Positions 58,262 to 64,000 of a stretch of 64,000 bases of DNA are shown here, piece by piece (positions within the stretch are counted from its first letter, which is position 1; every line of letters begins with the position of its first letter). The notes beneath the pieces were generated by a model. It had not been told where the DNA came from. It ran no database searches and saw only the letters and a list, made by a program, of their open reading frames with translations. The stretch comes from Synechococcales cyanobacterium CNB (GTDB lineage Bacteria; Planctomycetota; Phycisphaerae; Phycisphaerales; UBA1924), in the NCBI GenBank assembly GCA_030263455.1, contig SZOZ01000004.1:1-64000 (forward strand). Reading direction: 5' to 3'. The translations under genes and the position numbers were made by a program.

Positions 58262-60268
58262 ATGGCGCGGGAGGGCCTCATGGCACGGATGGGTCATGCA
58301 CGTGCGGCGTTCGAGGGGCTTGAGGGGCGCGTGCTGCTCTTCGCCTGGACGGCCAACGAGGTCTACATGCTCGAGCTCGTGAACCGTGCGCGCTCGGACC
58401 CGGCCGCGGAAGCGGCACGGCTGGGGCTGGACCTGACGGCGGACCTGAGCGCGGAAGAACTGGCGAGGCTCGTGCCGCAGGAACCGCTCGCGCTCGTGCC
58501 GGAGTTGACGACCATCTCGCGCAACCACAGCCTCGACATGGCGCAGCGGAGTTTCTTCGACCACGAGAACCCGGACGGCGACCGTGCCCAGCAGCGTGCC
58601 GACAAGGAGGGGTACACCGGCTCGGTCGGCGAGAACATCGCGGTCGGATACAACACGATCGACGACGCCCACAAGGCGTGGCTGGATTCGGTCGGGCACC
58701 GCAAGAACGTGCTGAGCCTGTGGTCCACGTTCACCGAGACGTTCCACTACGACGAGTTCGGCACGGGGTTCTTCCTGCCGGGGGCGGGCGGTGGCTTCGA
58801 GTTCCGCTCGTACTTTACGCAGGTCTTCGGTGCATCGGGCTTCAGCACGAGGACGTGGCTGCTCGGCGTCGTCTATCACGACGCGAACAACAACTCGTTC
58901 TACAACGTCGGCGAGGGGTACGGCGGCGTGCGCATCGACGTCAGCCCGAAGGACGACCCGAGCACGATCGCCGGCACCTACACCACCGACGCGGCGGGCA
59001 ACTACCAGATCCAGCTTCCCGGCGGCGAGTACCGCGTCACGTTCACCGACACCTCGACCGGCAAGATCAAGGTGTCCGACGTGACGATCGTCGCCGGCAC
59101 GAACGTCAAACTCGACGCGAAGCGTGCCGAACTGACCGGGGACGCGCCGCCGCCGGCGAACGTCGTCGCCGATGGCGCGGTCGTGAACGGGAGCGCGTCG
59201 CCGACCGGCCTGATGACCGTGACCACCATGAACAGCGACGGCGTGCCGATCGCGTTCCAGGAGCAGGGCCTGGGCACGTGGGAGGTCGTGGACATCCGAG
59301 CGACGGCGGGCGGGCCGGTGCCCACCGGGCCGATCGAGACCTGGACTGATCCGAAGGACGGCCGGACCTACGCGGCCGCGGCGTCGGACGAGGGGCTGCT
59401 GCTCTACATGCGCAACCCGGCGGGCCAGTGGAGCGTGCGCAACCTGACCACGGAACTCTCGGGCGCGGGCGGCGTCGTAGGGGCGGTCACGGTCTTCATC
59501 TCGACCGACAACCGGGTCGGCATCGCCGGGCTGGATGCGGACGGCGACCTGCTGCACTTCGCCCAGACGGGCGCGGGCGGCCCAGGCTCGTACGGATGGG
59601 CCTTCCAGAACATCGCCGAGAGCCATCTGCGGGCCAACGGGCAGGAGATGCCCGAGCTGGTGAGCGAGCTGATCAGTTACGTCACGTCGTGGAACGGCAT
59701 GAACATCGCGGGCCTGGACGCGAGCGGCGCGATCCAGGCGGTGTGGTGGGCGCCGGGGATGGATTCCTGGCGCGTGGACAACCTGAGCGAGATCACAGGC
59801 GCGCCTGCGCTCTCCGGAGGACTGACCGCGTATCTCACCGCATGGGGCGGGATCAACCTCGCCGGAACGAACTCGGCCGGGAAGGTGCTCGTGACGTGGT
59901 GGGTGCCAGAGTTCGGTGGCGATTGGCTGACCAACAATCTCTCCGACCAGTTCGGCGGGCCGCCGCTCACGGCGGGGAGTATGACGAGTTACGTCACGTC
60001 GTGGGGCGGACTGAACGTCGCCGGCATCGACGGCGGCGGTGCGCTCGTCATCTACTGGTGGGCGCCGGGGATGGCGGAATGGGTGATCTCGCCCCTGAGC
60101 GACGAGATCGCGGATGCGCCCCTGCCCGTCGGCACGATCCGCGGTGTCACATCGGCCGCGACCGGGTCGATCAACGTGCTCGGTGCGACGGCCGACGGCG
60201 AAGCGGTGCGCTACACCTGGGTACCGGGCGGAGCGTGGGAAGTCCAGAACCTCACAGCATTGACGTGA
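58262..60268 (+). CDS. Secreted CAP-domain (SCP/PR1-like) protein with C-terminal repeats
   Basis: A 668-residue protein. FEGLEGRVLL (17-26) is an LExR-like N-terminal motif known from large planctomycete surface proteins. Residues about 30-195 are a CAP domain: LELVNRARSDP, ISRNHSLDM (His89), GENIAVGY (Glu124) and SVGHRKNVL (His146). About 205-290 is a Sdr/carboxypeptidase-regulatory-like beta domain (YHDANNNSFYNVGEGYGGV). From about 340, repeats of some 52 residues (SYVTSWNGMNIAGLD, WWAPGM, NLS) suggest a beta-propeller. CAP proteins are secreted; bacterial roles are mostly unknown. TACCTT at 58241 lies 15 nt before ATG 58262; 58280 and 58289 are other possible starts. Confidence 0.85.
   Translation: MAREGLMARMGHARAAFEGLEGRVLLFAWTANEVYMLELVNRARSDPAAEAARLGLDLTADLSAEELARLVPQEPLALVPELTTISRNHSLDMAQRSFFDHENPDGDRAQQRADKEGYTGSVGENIAVGYNTIDDAHKAWLDSVGHRKNVLSLWSTFTETFHYDEFGTGFFLPGAGGGFEFRSYFTQVFGASGFSTRTWLLGVVYHDANNNSFYNVGEGYGGVRIDVSPKDDPSTIAGTYTTDAAGNYQIQLPGGEYRVTFTDTSTGKIKVSDVTIVAGTNVKLDAKRAELTGDAPPPANVVADGAVVNGSASPTGLMTVTTMNSDGVPIAFQEQGLGTWEVVDIRATAGGPVPTGPIETWTDPKDGRTYAAAASDEGLLLYMRNPAGQWSVRNLTTELSGAGGVVGAVTVFISTDNRVGIAGLDADGDLLHFAQTGAGGPGSYGWAFQNIAESHLRANGQEMPELVSELISYVTSWNGMNIAGLDASGAIQAVWWAPGMDSWRVDNLSEITGAPALSGGLTAYLTAWGGINLAGTNSAGKVLVTWWVPEFGGDWLTNNLSDQFGGPPLTAGSMTSYVTSWGGLNVAGIDGGGALVIYWWAPGMAEWVISPLSDEIADAPLPVGTIRGVTSAATGSINVLGATADGEAVRYTWVPGGAWEVQNLTALT
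59671..60130 (+). repeat. 156-bp repeats within the CAP-protein gene
   Basis: Three clear units of about 52 residues. The 18-bp stretch beginning AGTTACGTCACG occurs at 59675 and 59987, exactly two units (312 bp) apart. More diverged units lie on both sides. Confidence 0.7.
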
Positions 60269-60288
60269 TCGCAGCGTCGGACGCACCG

Positions 60289-60312
60289 CGATCGGGCCAA
60301 AGCGGCCGATCG
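60289..60312. terminator. Possible bidirectional hairpin between convergent genes
   Basis: CGATCGGGCC pairs with GGCCGATCG-type sequence around a short A-rich loop, in the 84-base gap between the ends of the CAP gene and lpxK. There is no T-run on either side. Confidence 0.3.
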
Positions 60313-60352
60313 TGCCGGCGCCGACACGGTTGCCCGAACCGGCTCCCCCGGC

Positions 60353-61441
60353 TCACACCGGCGGCTCGGAGACGATCGCTCGGAGCGCGGACTCGCCCTC
60401 GCGGAAGCGGAGTTCAAGCGTGGGACGCACCACGGGGACTCCCAGAGCAGAGAGGTCGCGCCGGGCAAGTTTGGTCCAGTCCTTGGCGGTCGTGACGACC
60501 GCCTCGGCGCAAGAGGCGGCGATGCGCCTCACGATCCGCGAGATGGTCCGGGGCGCGTAGCGGTCGTGGTCGCGCAGGACGATCGCGTCGACGACGTGCG
60601 CTCCACGTTCCTGAACGCCCCCGAGGAACGGGGCGGGGTTGCCGATCGCGCACACAGCCAGCACGTGCCGGCCGCGCAGCCAAGAGACCGGTTCGGCGCG
60701 GACGCCGCTCGAATCCGTGATGCGGAGTTCGGACCACGCGTGCTCGGTGACGGCGATCGGCGGGCGACCATGGACACGCGAGATGCCCTGCGCGAGGCGC
60801 GCCAGCACGTCCGGCTCGACGCGCTCGGCATGGGTGATGACGACGTGCGTGGCGCGGCGGAGCGACCCGACCGGCTCGCGCAGGCGTCCCGCCGGGATCA
60901 GGGCGTCCGCGAACGGGTCGCGCGTGGCGTCGATGAGCGCCAGGTCCAGCCCGCGCGCGATGCGCCGGTGTTGAAACCCGTCGTCGAGCACGACGCTGTC
61001 CACCCGTTCGCCGCGTTCGCTCGCGAAGAGTTCGATCAACCCGTGCAGCCTGTGCGGGCGGGCGACGACGGGCAGGTCGTCGAAGGCGGCGCGGTATTCC
61101 TCGGCCTCATCGGAGAGGCCGTCGCGGGAGCGGTAGCCGCGCATGGCGATGCACGGGTCGTGTCCGGCGTCGCGGAGTGCGCGCACGATCCACGCGACCA
61201 TGGGCGACTTGCCCGTTCCCCCCGTGGAGAGGTTGCCGACGCTGATGACGGGCCGGTCGAGCGTGACCACGCCGCGCCCCGCGTCGAAGGCCCGGTTGCG
61301 CCGGGCGATGGCCGCCCCATAGACCATCGCCGCCAGCCTCCCGGGAAGGCCCGGCACGATCGGGCGATCAACCGCGCCGGGGGGGGGAGCCGCGCTGGTC
61401 GCGGGGCGTGTCGCCGACTGGCTCGGGGCGTGGTTGCTCAT
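60353..61441 (-). CDS. lpxK: Tetraacyldisaccharide 4'-kinase
   Basis: A 362-residue membrane-associated kinase that phosphorylates the lipid A disaccharide precursor at the 4' position. VISVGNLSTGGTGKSPMVAWIV is the extended P-loop of LpxK, and VVLDDGFQHRRIARGLDLALID the second hallmark. AVCAIGNPAPFLGGV and TTAKDWTKL complete the family blocks. The start is uncertain: ATG 61441 overlaps the upstream gene by 74 bases, and the first 50 residues (Ser/Ala/Pro-rich, with a G9 tract) look unconserved, so a later GTG may be used. Confidence 0.92.
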   Translation of the reverse strand: MSNHAPSQSATRPATSAAPPPGAVDRPIVPGLPGRLAAMVYGAAIARRNRAFDAGRGVVTLDRPVISVGNLSTGGTGKSPMVAWIVRALRDAGHDPCIAMRGYRSRDGLSDEAEEYRAAFDDLPVVARPHRLHGLIELFASERGERVDSVVLDDGFQHRRIARGLDLALIDATRDPFADALIPAGRLREPVGSLRRATHVVITHAERVEPDVLARLAQGISRVHGRPPIAVTEHAWSELRITDSSGVRAEPVSWLRGRHVLAVCAIGNPAPFLGGVQERGAHVVDAIVLRDHDRYAPRTISRIVRRIAASCAEAVVTTAKDWTKLARRDLSALGVPVVRPTLELRFREGESALRAIVSEPPV

Positions 61442-61844
61442 CGGCGGACGCTGCGGCGGCGCTTGAGGCGAGTCGGGCGAGGTGTGCCCGCAGGGCGGCG
61501 GCACGCGCCTCAAGGTCGCGCCGCTGCGAGGCATAGAGGCGGAGGTTGTTCAGGATATCCAGCCCGGCGAGCAGGACGATCATCCCCAGCAGCCCCGTGC
61601 ACGCCGTCCAGACCATGGCGAAAGTCCGCGGGTCGCGGGTCGTGGCGATGCCGAAGGCGTAGGCGAGCATCGGCGTCGCGACGAGCATCACCACGCCGTT
61701 CGCCTGGCGCAGCCTGCGGCGAGTCGCGGGCATCTCGGCGTGCTGCATCGCGGCCAGGTGCGCGGAGATCACAAGCACCGTGGCGATCGCCAGCGGCAGC
61801 ACGAACCAAGCCGGCAGGATCGGTGTGGTGGCGATCTGGGTCAC
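61368..61844 (-). CDS. Small membrane protein of unknown function
   Basis: A 158-residue protein with three membrane helices (about residues 11-32, 49-68 and 77-98), then a short coiled coil (LRLYASQRRDLEARAAALRAHL over two turns) and a disordered Pro/Arg tail. No family is recognised. It lies between maf (9 bases upstream) and lpxK (overlapping), so all three are probably one transcription unit. Confidence 0.7.
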   Translation of the reverse strand: MTQIATTPILPAWFVLPLAIATVLVISAHLAAMQHAEMPATRRRLRQANGVVMLVATPMLAYAFGIATTRDPRTFAMVWTACTGLLGMIVLLAGLDILNNLRLYASQRRDLEARAAALRAHLARLASSAAAASADEQPRPEPVGDTPRDQRGSPPRRG

Positions 61845-61853
61845 GCACGGGCC

Positions 61854-62498
61854 TCAGGCGGCGGAGCGGGCGAAGGTCTCCAGCCGCTGCAACACCCTGC
61901 GAACCGGCAGCCCCATAACGCTCTCGGGGTCGCCGTCGCAGGAGAGAGGCCAGCCATCGGCGAGGCGTTCGGCGTAGTTGTACGCCCCGGCCTTGCCGCG
62001 CCAGCCCCCCGAGGCAATGTACCCCGCGATCCGGTCGTCGCCCACGATTCCGAGAGAAACGGTGGCCGGGTCGGTGAAGAGGTCTCGCCGACCTGTGCGT
62101 GGGCAAACGAGTGCCACCCCCGTCAGCACCCGGTGCGAGCCGCCCTGGAGCATCCGAATGATCCGCTCCGCGTCGGCCTCGTCGCGGGGCTGGCCGAGGA
62201 GTTCCCCGTCCTTAAAGCAGAGGGTGTCGGCGGCGAGGATGACCGCGGCGTCCGCGGCGTCCGCGGCGTCGAGCGAGGCGGCGACGGAAGCCGCCTTGAG
62301 GTACGCGAGCGACGCCACCCAGGCGTGTGGCGGGACGGAGCCTGGGCTGAGCAGGGCGTCGTCGATCGCGGGATCGACCGCCTCATGCGCGACGCCGTGG
62401 CGTGCGAGCAGCTCGCGCCTGCGCGGCGAGGAACTGGCGAGGATCAGTCGCGGCAGCGTGGCCGGGCGAACGGGTGCGTTCGTGGATGCGCCGGCCAT
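61854..62498 (-). CDS. maf: Maf-like nucleotide pyrophosphatase
   Basis: A 214-residue cytoplasmic enzyme. LILASSSPRRRELLARHGV is the Maf N-terminus, ILAADTLCFKDGELLGQP the catalytic Asp block, and SHRVLTGVALV and GKAGAYNYAE with GDPESVMGLP the rest. Maf proteins hydrolyse dTTP, UTP or modified nucleotides. Here the usual KAGAYGIQ motif reads KAGAYNYAE. A TACACT hexamer ends 6 nt before the ATG. It is divergent from the nitrilase-family gene across 69 bases. Confidence 0.92.
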   Translation of the reverse strand: MAGASTNAPVRPATLPRLILASSSPRRRELLARHGVAHEAVDPAIDDALLSPGSVPPHAWVASLAYLKAASVAASLDAADAADAAVILAADTLCFKDGELLGQPRDEADAERIIRMLQGGSHRVLTGVALVCPRTGRRDLFTDPATVSLGIVGDDRIAGYIASGGWRGKAGAYNYAERLADGWPLSCDGDPESVMGLPVRRVLQRLETFARSAA

Positions 62499-62504
62499 CG
62501 CGTG

Positions 62505-62510
62505 AGTGTA
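62505..62510 (-). promoter_or_regulatory. Putative -10 hexamer (TACACT) of maf
   Basis: TACACT on the minus strand, 6 nt upstream of the maf ATG at 62498. Leaderless transcription is expected. Confidence 0.5.
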
Positions 62511-62554
62511 CCGCCCGCGCTGGGCGCGGTTGATCGAGAATCGGGCTGTTGCGC

Positions 62555-62560
62555 TACAGT
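62555..62560 (+). promoter_or_regulatory. Putative -10 hexamer (TACAGT) of the nitrilase-family gene
   Basis: TACAGT ends 7 nt before the ATG at 62568. TTGATC at 62530-62535 could be a -35 element but the 19-nt spacer is long. Confidence 0.45.
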
Positions 62561-62567
62561 TCGTCAT

Positions 62568-63410
62568 ATGCGCGCACACCTCGTGCAGATGGACATCGCG
62601 TGGGAGGACCGACCGGCGAACTTCGCGCGGGTCGAGACGTTGCTGGACGGCGTGGACGTTCGGCCGGGCGACTTCGTGCTCCTCCCTGAGATGTTCGACT
62701 CCGGGTTCTCCGTCAACGTTTCGGCGACCGCGGACAAGTCGGGCGAGACGCTGGATTTCCTGCGCCGGCTGGCGGAAGACCTCGGCGTGTACGTGCAGGG
62801 CGGACGGACGGTTCACGGGTGCGGGTGCGCGAAGGCGGAGAATCGGGCCAGCGTCCTCGCGCCGAACGGCAGGCTCGTGTGTGAGTATTCGAAAATCCAC
62901 CCGTTCTCTTTCGGGCGCGAGAGCGAGGCCTTCGAGGGGGGCAGGCACGTCGAGACCTGGGAGTGGCGGGCGGACGAAGAGCGGACGCTCGTCTGCCCGG
63001 CGGTCTGCTACGACCTGCGGTTCCCGGAACTCTTCCGCATCGGTGCGTTGCGCGGGGCGGAGGTTCTCGCGCTGGGGGCGAACTGGCCCGACGCACGGCA
63101 GCACCACTGGCGGGCGCTGCTCATCGCTCGGGCCATCGAGAACCAGGCGGTCGTGCTGGGCGTGAACCGCGTCGGGCGCGACCCGCACCTGAACTACATC
63201 GGCGGGACAATCGCGGTCGGGCCGAAGGGCGAGACGCTCGGCGAGTTGAAGGACGAGGAGGGCGTGTTGAGCGTGGACGTGGACGTGCAGGCCGTGCGGG
63301 AATGGAGGCGGGTGTTCCCCGCGCTGAGCGATGCCAGACTGCTCTCCGAAGAAGTCGCACGCGCAGGCTCGGAGACACGGAGAGGGGGAGCAGGCCGGGT
63401 CGGGGCGTAA
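62568..63410 (+). CDS. Nitrilase-family carbon-nitrogen hydrolase (omega-amidase/YafV-like)
   Basis: A 280-residue enzyme. The catalytic triad is Glu41 (LLPEMFDSGFS), Lys109 (EYSKIHPFSFG) and Cys147 (CPAVCYDLRFPELFR). The MFxTGFS-like context and short length place it near YafV/omega-amidase, which hydrolyses 2-oxoglutaramate and similar amides in metabolite repair. Its TAA stop overlaps the deoC -10 hexamer. The start is supported by the conserved N-terminus and the TACAGT hexamer. Confidence 0.9.
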   Translation: MRAHLVQMDIAWEDRPANFARVETLLDGVDVRPGDFVLLPEMFDSGFSVNVSATADKSGETLDFLRRLAEDLGVYVQGGRTVHGCGCAKAENRASVLAPNGRLVCEYSKIHPFSFGRESEAFEGGRHVETWEWRADEERTLVCPAVCYDLRFPELFRIGALRGAEVLALGANWPDARQHHWRALLIARAIENQAVVLGVNRVGRDPHLNYIGGTIAVGPKGETLGELKDEEGVLSVDVDVQAVREWRRVFPALSDARLLSEEVARAGSETRRGGAGRVGA

Positions 63411-63413
63411 GAT
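63408..63413 (+). promoter_or_regulatory. Putative -10 hexamer (TAAGAT) of deoC
   Basis: TAAGAT begins in the stop codon of the preceding gene and ends 6 nt before the deoC ATG at 63420, the same spacing as at the other leaderless candidates. Confidence 0.45.
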
Positions 63414-63419
63414 CGAGGC

Positions 63420-64000
63420 ATGTCGAAAGGGCTAGAAGTGCCCGCCGGGCGGACGGTCGATCCGGTGATGGCGCAGCAGCGTGCGGCCTCGTTCACGAAG
63501 CGGTCGATCAAGACCACGACCAAGGCCGTCGGCCTGCGGTTGGCTCTCTCGATGGTGGACCTGACGACGCTGGAAGGGAAGGACTCGCCGGAGAAGGTGC
63601 GGAGCCTGTGCCGCAAGGCGGTGCGGCCGTTCGAGCGCGATGACGACGTGCTGGGCGAGCGGCTGCCGAGCTGCGCGGCGGTGTGTGTCTATCCGAGCAT
63701 GGTGGCGGTGGCGCGTGAGGAGTTGGAACAAGCGGACGGGCGGGACGCCCACTCCACCAGAAACGCGGTCAAGGTCGCCAGCGTGGCGACGGGGTTCCCG
63801 AGCGGGCAGTACCCGCTGAGCGTGCGTCTGCGCGACACGGAGCAGGCGATCGCGGACGGTGCTGACGAGATCGACATGGTCATCAACCGCGGCGCGTTTC
63901 TCGCGGGGCGCTACGCCGAGGTGGCGGAGGAGATCCGCGAGGTGGTCGCGGTGTGCGATGCCGGCACGGGCGGGGCCTTTCCACGCCCGGTCCATCTCAA
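63420..64000 (+). CDS. deoC: Deoxyribose-phosphate aldolase, 5' part
   Basis: The first 193 residues; the gene runs out of the window. RSIKTTTKAVGLRLALSMVDLTTLEGKDSPEKVR, VCVYPSMVAVAREEL, VASVATGFPSGQYPL and GADEIDMVINRGAFLAGRY are DeoC blocks. The enzyme cleaves 2-deoxyribose 5-phosphate to acetaldehyde and glyceraldehyde 3-phosphate. Two stretches interrupt the usual alignment in frame: EQADGRDAHSTRN near residue 110 and GTGGAFPRPV near residue 183. Both are encoded by GC-rich sequence resembling intergenic repeats. Whether the full protein is intact cannot be seen. Confidence 0.85.
   Translation, partial: MSKGLEVPAGRTVDPVMAQQRAASFTKRSIKTTTKAVGLRLALSMVDLTTLEGKDSPEKVRSLCRKAVRPFERDDDVLGERLPSCAAVCVYPSMVAVAREELEQADGRDAHSTRNAVKVASVATGFPSGQYPLSVRLRDTEQAIADGADEIDMVINRGAFLAGRYAEVAEEIREVVAVCDAGTGGAFPRPVHL
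63736..63758 (+). repeat. Repeat-like insert inside deoC (first)
   Basis: GACGGGCGGGACGCCCACTC and the next three bases contain a short palindromic core (GGGCGGGACGCCC). They fall where other DeoC proteins join a helix directly to VKVASVATGFP. Only one copy is visible in this window, so calling it a repeat is inference from its form. Confidence 0.35.
63967..63990 (+). repeat. Repeat-like insert inside deoC (second)
   Basis: The core CGGGGCCTTTCCA also occurs in the intergenic element at 54720-54743 and, inverted, at 55002-55025. In deoC it is read in frame as GTGGAFPRPV, between VAVCDA and the conserved HL. Confidence 0.5.

Overview
The window is 64 kb of GC-rich chromosomal DNA from a bacterium that is most likely a planctomycete, probably near the Phycisphaerae (inference from gene content and style, not from a marker gene). 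Pointers are an LExR-like N-terminal motif on a secreted CAP protein, a prepilin-like protein with the H-X9-DG signature, many predicted lipoproteins and secreted proteins of unknown function, lipid A genes (lpxK, a LAB_N protein), and a giant two-partner-secretion exoprotein. I saw no rRNA, tRNA or CRISPR array and no clear insertion sequence or prophage.

Layout. 1-14.1 kb is housekeeping: an EamA-type membrane protein, a deiodinase-like thioredoxin-fold protein, tpiA, secG, yicC, a phosphotransferase, a PDZ-like protein, a HIT protein divergent from mutL, then an SRPBCC protein, a zinc-ribbon membrane protein, a PilZ protein, ispF with an MBL-fold hydrolase, a small secreted protein and a prepilin-like protein. 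14.1-29.2 kb is a tpsB-tpsA pair; TpsA is about 4,359 residues and highly repetitive. 29.3-40.6 kb is a partial type VI secretion (T6SS) block on the same strand: TagF-like protein, TssM, TssL, an unrecognised 188-residue protein and a 1,407-residue pseudokinase/FGE-like membrane protein, with a small lipoprotein on the opposite strand. 40.7-48.5 kb holds an inositol-monophosphatase-family phosphatase, an SDR, endonuclease IV, a TPR lipoprotein, ISC-type ferredoxin plus iscX, a GT2/LAB_N pair and two unrecognised genes. 48.6-54.5 kb holds a LON-domain protein, a YhaM-like exonuclease, queF, rlmE, and a BatA-like vWA protein convergent with a MoxR ATPase. 54.6-56.3 kb is a repeat-rich accessory segment, bracketed by inverted repeats, around a gene of visibly lower GC. 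56.3-64 kb holds a large lipoprotein, a CAP-domain secreted protein, lpxK, a small membrane protein, maf, a nitrilase-family amidase and the 5' part of deoC.

Two points matter beyond gene content. First, at least eleven genes have a TANNNT hexamer ending 5-7 nt before the start codon with no Shine-Dalgarno room, so they are probably transcribed leaderless; other genes have GGAGG-type sites, so two modes of initiation appear to coexist. Second, about 26 kb of almost wholly co-directional DNA joins a T6SS inner-membrane module and an unusual pseudokinase/FGE protein to a TPS adhesin system. That block is the best candidate for an undescribed combined cell-surface or secretion system, although no T6SS tube, sheath or baseplate gene lies in the window.
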